The translations under genes were made by a program, and so were the position numbers. A stretch of 64,000 bases of DNA from Aphelenchoides besseyi (lineage: Eukaryota; Nematoda; Chromadorea; Rhabditida; Aphelenchoididae): NCBI GenBank assembly GCA_024699855.1, contig JAMPIQ010000001.1, positions 9,176,001 through 9,240,000 on the forward strand. Direction: 5' to 3'. This document shows, in pieces, positions 33,696 to 45,838 of this stretch; the stretch's first letter is position 1, and every line of letters begins with the position of its first letter. The notes under the pieces were generated by a model. It was not told where the DNA came from. It did not search any database and saw only the letters and a list, made by a program, of their open reading frames with translations.

Positions 33696-35034
33696 ATGAA
33701 GGGCTGGACCGCTGCGTTCACCTTTTCGCTCATGTGTGGACTGCTGATTGGCCAAATGAAGTGAGTTCGAAGACCATGGAATCATGTCCAAACTGGTGTT
33801 CTAGTGACGGCCAACTGTCGATACTAGAAACCGTCTTCGACAGCAATTCGACTGAAAAACAACTCAAGGACATGGAGGATCAACAGGTTTATTGAACACA
33901 CAAACTTCAGTTCTAATTTGAAATTCCATCTGAAGGATTCAACACGTCGACTGAGATTGTGAATTCGACCATGACCACTACGCAATTACCATCGACTAAA
34001 ACCACGACTGACGGAACGAATGGAACAACCGCGGAAACCAATGGGACGTCCACTGAGCATGTCATCACTTCTTCGACGATTTCACCGAATGAGACCACCG
34101 TATCGACTGCGAATAGAACTGAAACGGCAACTCCGACCATCACGACCGAACAGCCATCGAACGAAACGACTACCGGTGCGAACATCACAACGACTTTGCA
34201 GCCAAGCACTAGTAGCAATATCACAACTACTATCCAACACAACACCACTCTTCCAAGCTCTACTACGGTTGTAACTTCCACGACTACTCCGGAAACGACC
34301 ACATCAACAAGCTCTTCGACTAAATCAACCACCTCACCTCCGCCTTTGCCAGTAAGTGAAAGCAGTCAACCCACTCACGAGACTTCAGACTGCAAAGCCG
34401 CCAACTTCAGAACCGTCAAGCAAAACCGAAGAAGAGTGAGTGCCCGAAATGGAAATAACTTCGATCTTTCAGCTCGAACACCACTCTAATCATCATTATT
34501 GTTGTTGCGGTAGTTGTCATTTTGGTGATCAGTTCGGTTTGTTTTCTCGTTTTTGTTCTCATCCGCCGTTCCAATCGTCGTGCCCAATCAGCACCCACTC
34601 AAACGGGCACTACCACCGTTACTGCAAGTAAAACTCCCGCTTCTCAATTGAACAATCGTCCACGTAATGCGCTTCCCATTCCATCTCAACCGTCGTTCTT
34701 TAATGCCGAAGTGTTGCCAGCGAGCAAATTCAAACATCGTGGAGTTGTGGTCCTCTCAAGCGACGAACAAACCATGATTCCGGTGAGTTCTCTGTCAACC
34801 AACCGTTCTATTCAATCGACTCAGCCGCACAGCGAAGAGGAGACAGCTACCGACTTGCAATCGATCGGACCGAACGAACCGCAAATTGTTTTCGACGATA
34901 CGATGAATGAAGTTCATGATATTGGTTCTGAAGTTGAGATCGTCATGAAGAACGGAAAATCGTTGCCTCGCAAAGCATCAAAAACTGCTCGCAAGAAATC
35001 GGATGTCAATTTGAAGGCCATTCGTGAAGACTGA
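33696..35034 (+). CDS. Mucin-like single-pass membrane protein
   Basis: The ATG at 33696 (MKGWTAAFTFSLMCGLLIGQ) gives a signal peptide; an in-frame ATG at 33555 would bury it. The ectodomain is Thr/Ser/Asn-rich (STMTTTQLPSTKTTTDGTNG and on) with many N-x-T/S sites, so it should be heavily glycosylated. A membrane span follows (LIIIIVVAVVVILVISSVCF), then RRSNRR stop-transfer residues and a cytoplasmic tail of about 140 residues with acidic and basic patches (EEETATDLQSIGPNEP, LPRKASKTARKKS). There is no enzymatic domain. A cell-surface or cuticle-associated role is inferred. Its start is 221 bp after the end of the KNL-1-like gene on the same strand. Confidence 0.75.
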
Positions 35035-36031
35035 CATTCTCAATAAACATTTCGATCTCTTTTATTTGCTGATAAATTACAAGACAATTTATGTCTGTAA
35101 AATTGAAGCAGCGTGCTGATTGGCTCCCTCTAGTTTGCTCCGAGAGAAAACGCGAACGGTTTTTTAGAGAAGAAAAGAAGTCACAGAACGAGTGAGAGAT
35201 CGCTTGTTCTTTGCTTCTCTCGCTCTGCTCCCCACCCACTAGTCAGTGGGCCTTTTGATTGAGCGGCTTCTTTAAAAACAACATGCTTCCGGCTTCTTGT
35301 GTCTACTTGTAATGTGTCTCCTGTACAGGAGTGCTTTCAACTAGACCTGAAGGAAAACTGTAAACCCTCTAAAGTTATTCCACGTGCTTCGGTACCCAGG
35401 ATATCAACAGGAGTCTCGGTCGATCCCGGCGTAACTGTACTTCGGCGCAGATGGTAATCCGGGTTGGTGATCGTCTGAGAATTCTGTCGAGTATGTTGGC
35501 TGCTAGGAAGATCCTGGTTAACTTTTTAAAATTTCTTTTAACATATGTGTGTTGCCAGAGTGCTGTAACCGTTGCAAACTTTTTATGTGATTGATACGAC
35601 AAGATGGAGCCGCAAGGCGTTTGATTTTAAATGCCGTTAACATTGAACATGGCTAGAAGGCCAATTTGATCTTCTAGAGATTTTCACGACACAACATATT
35701 AACCATCATTTTAGTCTGAGTTAAATTTCCTATCCGTGAGCACAAGACTAGTGGGTAAAAGTTACATAAGCTCAGCACATCGTCAAAAACTTGAAAAAGA
35801 TTCATCTTTAAATCACCAACTACAAACTTTGATAGCAAAAACACGCATAGAATTGTTTTTCATTACACTTTGAATACCAATAACCAAAACACTTATACCA
35901 TAGGACTGATGGCAGCTGCTTGAGGTCGATCTATACACAGGGTACCCAGAAATGCACATGTTTTCGCCTTATTCTTATTTGTTTCATTAGTGAGTGGTTT
36001 ATTAGCTCAGTAGGTGAAAACAAACTGAAGA
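35035..36031. other. Intergenic, about 1 kb
   Basis: A poly(A) signal AATAAA for the mucin-like gene lies at 35042. The remainder has only short unsupported ORFs. The stretch around 35385-35500 is less AT-rich, but I recognise no RNA gene in it. Confidence 0.4.
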
Positions 36032-37014
36032 TCAGTGCTGCAAAGCCGATCCTCCATCCAATTTGATGATTTCGCCGTTCATGAACTCTGTTTTGGCAAT
36101 AAATTTGATTGCTGCGGCCATTTCTTGTGTTGTTCCACTTCGACCAACCGGAATCGTTTTTTCGAATGCATCAATCTAATAGTTAATTCGACTCAAACTA
36201 ATGAATCTGCTTTGATCTTACAAACTGCTTTCCTTCTTTTCCAGGCATCATTCGTTCTTGAAAGCCGGTACGCACAAGTCCCGGAGATAGACAGTTGACA
36301 CGAATTTGCTTTGGAGCAAGAATAATCGCATAGTTTCTTGTAAAATTTTCCAACGCTGATTTTGACATGCTATAAAATGGCATATTCGGACACTGAAATA
36401 TAATAATGTTTGAGTCTTACAGTTGAATGCTTACTGTAACAACCGATGCAATCGAGGAAATGTTGATGATGTTGCCTTTCGTTTTTTCCAAATGTGGAAC
36501 ACAAAGGAGCGCGAGACGAATTGGTCTAAAGATTTTGAATGATTTCGATTCAGTATAGAGGACATACGCTTTCAAATTGACGTCCATAACAAAGTCAAAG
36601 TTCTCCATCGAATCATAGGGCACATTTGGCTTTGATGCAATCCCAGCAGCATTAACAAGAATGTCGATCTTTCCAAATTTATCGATTGCAGTTTTCACCA
36701 ATGACTTCAGTGTTTTCTCGTCTTCTAACGGCCCTAGGACAGAGGCAACGCGTTTCAACGAAACACCAGCTTTCTCAATCAACGCAACTGTCTCCTACAG
36801 AAATCAACATGAATGTTGGACAACGGTTAATAGAACCAACCTTAATTCCCGTCTCGTTTCTACCATGAACTACAACTGATGAGCCCGCTTTAGCAAAAGA
36901 TACGGCCGTTTGTTGTCCCATTCCGCTACTCGAACCTTATAAATGAAGTTTATAAGCAACGATCAATTGCTTACCGGTGATAATCACGGCTTTCCCATCG
37001 AAACTTTTGACCAT
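36032..37014 (-). CDS. Classical short-chain dehydrogenase/reductase
   Basis: This is an NAD(P)-dependent oxidoreductase of about 255 residues. It starts MVKSFDGKAVIITG; across intron 1 the cofactor motif TGxxxGxG reads TGSSSGMG. NAAG follows in DILVNAAGIASKP, then catalytic Ser in NIINISSIASVVTV and catalytic Tyr/Lys in FYSMSKSALENF (YxxxK). After this come IRVNCLSPGLVRTGFQER and a C-terminus with GEIIKLDGGSALQH. All key residues are present, so it should be active. HGRN after the second strand (VVVHGRNETG) suggests NADP preference, which is inference. The substrate is unknown; nematodes have many such dhs-type genes. Introns are about 40 nt. Confidence 0.88.
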
Positions 37015-37521
37015 TTTTGTGTCGCACCTGAGAAACTTCATTCACTGAACAACAATCCTTAGCAACAAAGTACTTTCTCTTTTATAGTGCGTTTTGTAAT
37101 TCTGTGGTTTCTGTCCGGTTCTCCACTTTGAGCCGACGACAACAAAAGTGCACAGTGACAGACGAAAAAACGAGTTGGAGTTTGTGTTCTGACTAGCGGA
37201 TTCGCTTCAATTTTCGAACCACAATCCTTCTTCAAATTTTACGTAAACCTTCAGGTTTCCGTAAACATCAGATCTTCAGCGAACATTGTCAAAGACAAGA
37301 ACATGAAAAGTTCATCGTTAAGCAAACGGATGATTACGAATTCGACTATTGACCTGAGTAGTAGCTTGAAACTAAAGAACATACAACGCTAAATGTACTG
37401 AACAGCAAATTGTTTATTTTGTTTGAATAGAAAATGCAATTAAAAGAGTGGTGAGTAAAGAGGACAAGAGATTATGATGTCAAGACATAATTTAAAGAAT
37501 GTTTTGGATTTTTTTAGAGTT
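37015..37521. other. Intergenic
   Basis: Promoter side of the SDR gene and 3' side of the receptor gene. No feature is recognised. Confidence 0.4.
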
Positions 37522-39099
37522 TAAATTGTCCTAAAATCATTCGAATCTGCTGGAGCAACTTGAGTAGTTCCACGACCGGCTCGCGTGAAGCGCTGTTGAG
37601 AAATCTGACTGCTTCCTCCTAAAAAGCTCAACGCCTTCTCGTCGATCTTGATGCCAATCATACGCATGAGGGAATAACGATACGGTTTTACAAGTATAAT
37701 AGTGGAGAGAGGATTTGCCAATGGAGCTGTGACGTACAAAACCGAACACACAATGTTGGCTACGCCCATATCGGCACAGTGAAGAGTAGAAAAAAGAATG
37801 TATAGCGAACTCAAGACTGAATTAAAGAAAGGTGGAATTGACAACGCTATCAAGGCTCGACCGACGTCTCGATTAATCGAATCGATTGCTCGATTTTCGG
37901 TCAACGCTTGAAGTTGTTTCAAATGTCGTCGAATCGCTCGTTCAACGTAAATGATAATCGCGTAGCAGGTCTCACAAACAACGTATGCACAGCCCATGAA
38001 AATCCAAAAGCGAGTTTCCGAATACGCTGCTCCACGAATCTTGATCGGGTTTACGTCAATGTAACCAGCGTTGTGGAGAATGTTTTTTGCCGGATTAATA
38101 AAACTGGGAGTTTGATAGAAATAGAAATTCACGTTGTTCGGAATAGCAATTCCACACGCTAAAAGTGTCAGAACAACATAAACTACGAGCTTCATATCCG
38201 TGGGCGTTTTTCCGCTAAAATAATATTTTCATTAACGCACGAACACTACGTGAACCTACTGCACTAATAGGTTCATACGATACGCAAATTGCAAAGGCAA
38301 GACAATCCATGATATCCAAACCAAACAACCAGTTACCGTGCACATGAAACCACTGAGTCGATCGTTGTCAATATGCACCAATCCATTATCTGTTAAGTAG
38401 TAAGTTAGTGGAAAAGTTCGAAAATATTCACAAAACGCTAATCGTCCACATGTTTTGAGTTTAAGATGCTAGACATTTTGAATGTTTTTGTACTTCTCTA
38501 CTAACCTATGACCATCATAAAACCGAAACCCAAGAACATGTGCTGTAAACATGTGGATAAATGAACACATTTGACAAACAAACCGGTGAAAATATCATAT
38601 TGATGAGACCAAAAAAGAAGTCGGATACAGCTCCAAACATTAAGACCGGAAACATGGCTTTCATTGTTCGACGTTTGACGTAGACAAGATAGACGAGCAG
38701 AGCATTCAGAATGAGTGATGGGAAAGAAATTGCAATAATCAGATATCTGGATATTCTCAAGTAGTGATTATCCACAGCATTCGGATCAAACGGTACATCA
38801 TCGTAACCTTCGGAATTCTTTGGAAAACAACCTCCCAATTGCATTGCTAAAAGGTCTTTTAATTCCAGCATAGCTTCAGAGCAGGAGGAAGAAATCTTCG
38901 ACTTACAAAGTTTATTGGTATCAAATGGCTGTGTTGAATAAGGTGCTCTTGATGTGCGGTCCGAACTAGTGGCCGTTTGGAACGAAATCACGCGATCAAA
39001 CGGAAAATTGGTCTGTTCGGAAGTGCCAAACAAGAGCGAAGGTCTTGAAGTTCCGTGACTCCGATGAATAAAATACCCAAGTAGTAAGAAACACTTCAT
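37522..39099 (-). CDS. 7TM receptor, nematode chemoreceptor type
   Basis: The start MKCFLLLGYFIHRSHGTSRP is followed by an unusually long N-terminal region of about 125 residues with cysteines (NKLCKSKISSSCSEAM, MQLGGCFPKN). Membrane segments follow: YLIIAISFPSLILNALLVYL, FPVLMFGAVSDFFFGLINMI, one in the short exons near 38280-38390, KLVVYVVLTLLACGIAIPNN, FWIFMGCAYVVCETCYAIII, ALIALSIPPFFNSVLSSLYI and VCSVLYVTAPLANPLSTIIL. The tail is cytoplasmic and ends SNDFRTI. The layout and the PLANPLSTII ending of TM7 resemble nematode serpentine receptors (Str/Srd-like group), but the subfamily is uncertain. A cleaved signal peptide plus long ectodomain is unusual for those families. Confidence 0.65.
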
Positions 39100-40709
39100 T
39101 CTAATCCTTTAAATAGCCGAGAAGTGAAAGAGGAGGTTAAATGGCAACTTCTAAGTGACCCGCCCATTCTACGTTGCTTATCGATGTCTGCTATCCGCGT
39201 ACGGTATCACGAGTCCTAGTACTAGTATTTAAAAAAAATGCTGCGACTTCTCGGTTTCTATTTTACTTAAAAACACAACCTATACATTATTTTTATCATA
39301 GTTTAGTTATGTATGGTTGAAGTGGAGGATTGTAGTCATTCGTACAACATCAAGGCTAATAGGCCGAAAAAACTTCTCGAGCGTCGTCGGCCTCTACGTC
39401 TCTTACAATCCCCACGGTCAAGCGTAGTTGTGCGTGTTGTCGAACATTTGTTTCATGGTTTCAAACAAATTTCATCGAAACAACCAAACTCTATGGTATC
39501 CTTACAGATATTCTATGACGAAAGTTCAGCGCATATATTCTGAAGGTTGATTGACATGGAAGTCGTGGACTAAACATTTCTACAAACTGGATTTGTAAAC
39601 TTTGAATCAGACCACACATCTCGTTATTCCACAACTACGGCAAGATACGTTATACGAAACCCGATTTCACTGTTCGTATATGTGATCATAAGATTTGGAA
39701 GTATCGGATGTTATTATGAACGTACTCGACGTCTAAGAGTTGGTTTTTAATCCGTAGATTTTTTGTACAAGAACGATATACGGAACTTGAATCGATACGA
39801 CTCACGAGATTGCCATTTTTTGTTATAAAGTTGCGTTATTGGGCAAATAATTATTGGCTGTAAGAGTTCATATACGGAGTATCGTTTTCAGATGTTTTTT
39901 CTCGACTCGTTTCCCTTGCCGACGAACGTCAGGTCCCGCCGATAACATCTCTCGGCTAATTGCCGGTTGGATAACTCCACGAGTTTTTATGTTGCGAAAA
40001 TTGTAGTACTCGTGAAGAAAATAATCGTTTCTGAATCATCATTTTCTACGATCTCTTAACGTACAACAGCTATCAGTTCTCTTTAATGATAACCGACTCA
40101 ATTGCGTTGACAGTCGAATACTAATGACTGTGATTGAATCAATAACTTTTAGTCGATTCTAGTTAAATCAGAGAACAGTTTTTGGAGACCATCTTCTTTC
40201 GTCATACTCGCCGTTTTGTTGATTGATTAAGTGAAAAACATCTGGAGGTGTGAATGAAAATAAAAGTATTCCGGCAACTGCGTTCTTTCGATTCATCACA
40301 TTTGAACGTTCAATGAGTATTTCCACAAGAAGATCAAAAATTACGATTCAACTTAATGATTACCGGTTACAAAACTTTCCCATCAATCACATTCCTTGTC
40401 ATCAAAAAGTCGATCTGATACCTTTGATCTGTAGACTCCGAAGAACAATGCGAATACTGTCATTAACAAATTTCCTAGTCATCAAATGTCACGTTTGATG
40501 CGTGTGTTGAGAGCGCTCTTTGCACGGATTCAACTTTGCAGAACGAGCACTGTGTAATCGCCGAAAACTTTGCTCAATGACATCGATTCGTTCTCGGAAT
40601 CATGATATTCCTTGAATTCTCAGTTCAAATTCTTTTTATTTGACAGTTGGTACAAAATGACAAGTGGAGATCGAGATACGAGATGTAGAAAATAACCATG
40701 AAAGAAACT
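39100..40709. other. Gene-poor region, 1.6 kb
   Basis: AT-rich, with scattered short ORFs lacking splice structure or family similarity. No RNA gene, repeat or mobile element is recognised. Confidence 0.45.
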
Positions 40710-41123
40710 TCAGTAGTAACCGTTTCCGTAATAGCCGTTGTAATTAACACTATTACCGTATGTCGGGTACGATGGCTGTGATGAGGGAGCTAGAAACGAG
40801 AAACCTCCTAAGTTGCCACCACCATTAGACCTGAAAGATCGACATTACTATCACACTATTATTTTAATGGAAATGTTGTTAATCATAACAACTTCGGCTG
40901 CTGACAACCGCAAATGAACTTCTTTGGGACACTTTTTGTGATCCCAAAAAGATATCATTGAACTATTAATCGTGCAAATCAACTGACCATATCGTTCCAC
41001 TGATAGATCCTAAAAGAACGGTTATAGACGCTTAGACGTTATGATCTTACCATCGGCAATGTTGGCTTCAGTGATAGCAAGAATAAGAAAAAGGAAGAAG
41101 AGGATTGAGAGTGATCGGCTCAT
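40710..41123 (-). CDS. Small secreted Gly/Tyr-rich peptide
   Basis: A three-exon gene encodes about 72 residues. Exon 1 is a textbook signal peptide (MSRSLSILFFLFLILAITEA) followed by NIADG; exon 2 is only about 20 nt; exon 3 gives NGGGNLGGFSFLAPSSQPSY and ends NYNGYYGNGYY. Gly/Tyr-rich tails like this occur in nematode neuropeptide-like or caenacin antimicrobial peptides and in cuticle proteins, so those are the likely roles. The exons are linked by a 41-nt intron and one of about 165 nt. Confidence 0.65.
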
Positions 41124-41627
41124 GACAATAATTGAAGTGTGAATTTGGCTTGTCACTTTCCAGCACGTGTGTTTTATACGCCGACATTGAACACACGATC
41201 ACGTAAACAAGATCGACATTGCGATTAACGACCAAAAGGGGCGTTACAATGAAGTTTGTAGTTTTCACTTGCGATTTTGCATCATCAACGATTCGATCAA
41301 TGACGATGTTCAATGTGTATCAAATGCGCAGAGAACAATGTTCCGGAATGAGCGCAAACTTTTCAAATTAATCGCGCTCCAATTAAACTGAAAGGCGAGA
41401 GTTTCGTTTTGCGATTCATTTGTCATGTTGATCGAATGCAAGTGTCTCGTTTTGCAACTAAAACGGGTGTTAAATCAAACGGGCTGCTCATTTTCAATCA
41501 AGTTTGTACAGTTGGAATAAGAAGACGAACAAACTACGTGTAGTTTACTACCGACCTTCAAAAGACAATGATCGTTTTTATTAATCGAATTTCAAAACTG
41601 CGATGTTTTCGAGTATCAATCAATCGA
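41124..41627. other. Intergenic
   Basis: Spacer between two - strand secreted-protein genes. No feature is recognised. Confidence 0.4.
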
Positions 41628-42132
41628 CTATTTCGAATGATCGACATCGATCACTTTTCCTTGCTTCGTGTGGACAAATTTGCCATTGACTTCGCTGACA
41701 TGAATCATCTCTGTACTGCCGACCAGCTTAGCATCGACATAACCGTTGTTGGTCTTTACATCTTTTGTGATCGTCTGATAATACAATAGAAAGATGTCTA
41801 CATGAAACGATTACCGGTTTGACGGCTTCTTTTTGTTGTTGTCGAACTTGAAGATCCAGTGAACGATCATCGTTTTGTTTTGCCTTCAATTTCGCCATTT
41901 TCTTTTTGTTTTGCGAATCGGACGAGTTCGTCGATTTCGTGATCTTGGTGACTTCCACGGCCTTTTGTTGATCAGTCGTATTCTAAAAGCAATCAAATGG
42001 ATCAAGCCCCACAAGACTTACTGGATTCTGAGCAGTCGATATTGTCTTTTTCTTGGTTGAACTGCAGCCCACGGAAACGATAGTGATGAGGAAAACGAGT
42101 TGAAACAAAGCGTAAAACAGGGCAGTAATCAT
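41628..42132 (-). CDS. Small secreted Lys/Gln-rich protein, unknown
   Basis: Three exons encode about 141 residues. The signal peptide is MITALFYALFQLVFLITIVS followed by VGCSSTKKK. The middle is charged and probably helical (KKKMAKLKAKQNDDRSLDLQ). The C-terminus looks beta-rich (NNGYVDAKLVGSTEMIHVSE, FVHTKQGKVIDVDHSK). Introns are 39-40 nt with good sites. I recognise no family. It is one of a cluster of small secreted proteins between 40.7 and 45.3 kb. Confidence 0.65.
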
Positions 42133-42605
42133 TTCAGCCGATCACGAATACGATCAATGTAACGAAAAAGAAAGCTACCACTAATGAAACTGAGCTCATA
42201 ATTTGCATAAATTGCCTACAAATACCGAGAAAAAAGCTATCGTTCTCTGCTCTTCAATCCTCGACTGCGCATCGATTAGAAACGAGCTTAATAAGAAAGT
42301 GTTTCAAATTTTTATGTTATGACTTGTTCAATGATTTTTGGATTTTCTGAAGCAGATAGAATAAGGTTTGTAACGAGAAGGTCATCAGATGTGTTCATTG
42401 CTACTAATTCCAATTTACATTCGAACGACAGAAAAAATCGTATGGAATTTTGACAAGTCGATTGATAAAACGAGATTGTAATGGACGGTTTGAAGAGTTC
42501 CGTTTTGCTACGAATGTTGATATTTCAACGTGTGTGGTCCATCGATGATAAGAACACTCATTTGGTTAATTTAAGTTTCTAACAAACTCGTATGTCAAAC
42601 CAGAC
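42133..42605. other. Divergent promoter region
   Basis: Spacer between the divergently transcribed small secreted protein and esterase-like genes. No specific motif is recognised. Confidence 0.4.
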
Positions 42606-44651
42606 ATGTTACTTTTGTCTTCCGAGTGGATTCGTGGGTTAGTTTTGATTCAAATTTTTGTTATTGGATTCGGTGAAGAAGTAGTCGAAACTCACTTATC
42701 AAACGGATCGCCTTTGCGAGGCTACGTCATAAAGAGAGGACCACGAATAGTACACACCTATCGAGTTCGATTTGTTTACTCACTTCTATTGATCATTAAA
42801 TATTACAGGGAATACCATTTGCTCGACCTCCTGTTGGGAAACTTCGTTTTCAGAAGCCGCAAACTGATTTGGAACCGTGGACAGAACCATTGAATTTTAC
42901 ACATCCGAAGCCGGCATGTCCCGGTGGTAATCGAATTGAAGCGGCGGGATTTGAAGTGAGCGAAGATTGTCTCTACATCGACGTTTATATTGATCCGGGA
43001 TGTAAAGTAAATGCGGGCGAATTGCACAAACTACGTGTTCAATATTTAGAATACAACGTGCACAATTGGAGTTGATTTGCAAGGCTCTTCATCAACGATT
43101 CTGCCCGACGGTATGGTTATAAATCACAGTCGAAGTGACCCGGAAGTAATTTTCCAAAAGTTGTTATTTGCAATCACTCAATACCATTTCAGTTGATGGT
43201 TTTCATTGGACATCGATTTGGTGCTTTTGGTTTTTTGGATGTTGGAAACGAGCTTCCTGATAATCCTTATAACGTTGGACTTTATGGTAACAAGGAAACT
43301 TCAACGTTGTTAAGTTTGAGAGCTTAGATTTGATCGAGGGTTTGAAATGGATCAAACGTGAAGCAGCCAACTTTCACGGCGATCCGACAAGAATTACAAC
43401 GAACGCGCTACGGGATTTAGCATCAATGTTCCATCATCTTCTCGTATCGCCAGCTATTGATCGTGATGAAATTTCGTTGAGCGTTCAAATGCTTAACAAT
43501 CATCGGCCATTAATCCAACCGCATTTCAGTTTAGACGCTTCAATGAAACTACTGAAAAGAATTGGAATAAGTAAGAAAAGTAAAGACGTTAATCAAAGTT
43601 TTTGTTTTAGTGTGATTTCGACTTGTCTGAAGATCGATTAAATTGTTTGAGAGAGAAACCAATGGACGAGATTTGGGACAATTCGCCTCCCGTTTTTGAG
43701 TTCGGAGTTCAAGCCGACAGTTATCTACTTCCTGCTCAGAGCTATATTGAACTTCTGGACAACTGGAAGGTTATTTACTTTCAACTGTAACTTACCGTCT
43801 ATTTCAGCCGGTATCTTTGTTCACGATAAGTCCCGCTGATTTTCCGTATTGGGCGGACCAAGGGAAGAGTGCAAAGGTTTTATGTGAAACTTACGCTTCG
43901 TATATGTTCGGATACAAATCTGATTCCGTGACTGAGCGTTGTGTCGATTATTACTCTGACAATCCAAAAGCTCCCGAAGTAATTGGTTCACATGCTGTTC
44001 ATGCACTCAATTCCCTTCTTGGCTCTTTGAATAAACAGATGGGTGGTCAGACATACGCTGCAGTTTTCGCTCAACCCGGACATGATGGTGGAACCGTTCG
44101 CTTGTTGTTTGCGGACAGTAAACCGGAAACAGTTGCTGACCACAAAGTTCATGAGTGGATGTTATCGACTCGAGAAGCCTTCGGACACAAACGAACACGA
44201 CCAGCTGAAGGTTAAGAAAAAATCTTGATTGGAACTTAAATGTTGTGAAATTGCAGATTTCGAAGCGGTCAATGAGAAGGGCGAAAACTTCTATTTCATG
44301 CGGTCGCTTGTTGCCGACGACAATGTGACGTTAATCGAAAAGCCACAGATGCACGTCGGAGAGATCTTTGAATCGGATGCCGTACGATTTTGGTTGGTGG
44401 AATTGGCACGTTTGGAGTCCAATGAAACTAAATCAAAAATCCTCCAGAGAGTGATGAGTAGTTTTGCTCGTTCTTATTCGAACGACCTGACGAAGGATTC
44501 TGTTAACCATACGATGGCTCTATGGTTGTTTGGAATCCTATTCACAAGCCTTGTTATGTTCGTTTTGTTCAAGGGAAATAACAAATGGCGAAGTTCGAAT
44601 GGTCAAGAAAAGAGTGTAATCTATCCATCAACCTACCAATCCATTAGTTAA
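42606..44651 (+). CDS. Carboxylesterase-like membrane protein without the catalytic serine
   Basis: This has an alpha/beta-hydrolase fold of the cholinesterase/neuroligin family. A signal peptide (about residues 1-23, LVLIQIFVIGFGEE) is followed by the family hallmarks RGPRIGIPFARPPVGKLRFQ, SEDCLYIDVYID, MVFIGHRFGAFGFLD and IEGLKWIKREAANFHGDPTR. Where enzymes have GESAG, this protein has ITTNALRDLASMFHHLLVSP, so the nucleophile is missing. Later blocks are PVFEFGVQADSYLLPAQSYI, YTYAAVFAQPGHDGG-like sequence and RFWLVELARLE. A C-terminal span (ALWLFGILFTSLVMFVLFKG) and a short tail make it a type I membrane protein, like neuroligin, gliotactin and other CLAMs. The ectodomain (about 500 residues) is a little short. 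Adhesion rather than hydrolysis is inferred. All splice sites work. Confidence 0.8.
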
Positions 44652-44754
44652 CTGATTAGTTTGTTTACGATTGTATTATACATGTTGAATGTGTAACTAT
44701 AAAACTCAAAAAACTGTAATAACATACGATCGAAAAGTTTATTTGCAAAAAGCA

Positions 44755-45312
44755 CTAACCGATTAAACAATTCAAACCCACTTTAACAATACCACCGCAT
44801 TTGTGAAGAACCTCGAAGACAGTTCGAATCGCCCGAGATGTTTGGAAGTCACGGACATCATAGATCTTGAACAATGTTCTCTTGTTTGTACACCAAGCAG
44901 CACAGAAATTGCATTCAAGATAACAGTCAACGTGCATTTCAAAAGCTTTATCGGTGATCGTTGGACAAGTTAGTTGAGATTGAATCTGTAATAAAGCGGC
45001 TTAGAGCACAATAAACAAAATACCTCCAAATAGCTTTCCAGTCTTTTGACTAAGCATTTTGCCGTGCAGTCAACAAAATTTCGTCCAATTCGATTGAACT
45101 CGCTTTCTAAATAAATGTTAGACTACCTTCCATTGTTGTTTCTTACCCGAATCCAGAAACTTGTTACAATACTTTTGTCCAAATGCCAAGAAATAGCCGT
45201 TTGATCCGCACCGGTGCTGTTCTTCAAACTCTTCGTAATACTTGCAAATCGGATGATTGGTTGCAACAGCAGTACCCTCGAAAAGGATGAACAGCAAAGT
45301 GAACAAGCGCAT
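44755..45312 (-). CDS. Secreted Cys-rich protein, possibly stanniocalcin-like
   Basis: The start MRLFTLLFILFEGTAVATNH is a signal peptide (an upstream in-frame codon is not ATG). Three exons give about 160 residues with about 12 cysteines: HPICKYYEEF, HRCGSNGYFLAFGQKYCNKF, GRNFVDCTAKCLVKRLESYL, TCPTITDKAFEMHVDCYLEC and LHKCGGIVKVGLNCLIG. The run CG..GY...FG.KYC.KF, followed by a G..FV...KCL helix and an AF..H..CY segment, recalls stanniocalcin-like hormones. The match is by eye and weak; it could be a nematode-specific secreted family. It is convergent with the esterase-like gene, 103 bp away. Confidence 0.6.
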
Positions 45313-45838
45313 CGAAACGAATGAAAATTTCAAACACGTTCGTGTGTTTAAAAGGAGGAATGTTTATTGGTCCACAATTCTGTTTGTTTTCGAGTTCAAT
45401 TCGGCAGTTGAACAAATTTCGGGATTTAATTCCAGCACTTTTTGCAGACTGAAGAGTCCAATCTCGTCAACATGTAACCCACGGCTTAAGTTCAATGTTT
45501 TTATTTACGATTGGAGAGTACACGTTTTGTTTTATGGATAGTTTCGAGTCAGACAAGAGAATCATCACATGAAGAAGATTTGTATGTTAATGGACGAAAC
45601 AAAGAAGCCCGATTTCTAGAATTTTGCTGTTCAATCACCGGCAAAACAATTGAGGGCAAGAGCACGATGCGAGCTGATGGGAAAACGTTATAATTTTAAA
45701 ATGCGTAGAAAAGAAGTTAGCACGTGAAAACGATTAGTTGGTATGCACCTTAGCATTAGAACAATTGATATTGTTCGGCCAAGAAAATACGAACAAAGTA
45801 GTTGACACCTGAGAAACGAATCAAAATGTACAGTGAGT
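45313..45838. other. Intergenic
   Basis: Spacer between two - strand genes. Only short ORFs without support. Confidence 0.4.

Noticed and set aside
33913..34332. 139-codon - strand ORF rich in Val (VVVVSFDG-like)
   Set aside because: It is the mirror of the Thr/Ser codon run of the mucin-like gene on the + strand.
35340..35620. Possible structured RNA gene in the GC-richer patch
   Set aside because: No tRNA, rRNA, snRNA or spliced-leader signature could be recognised.
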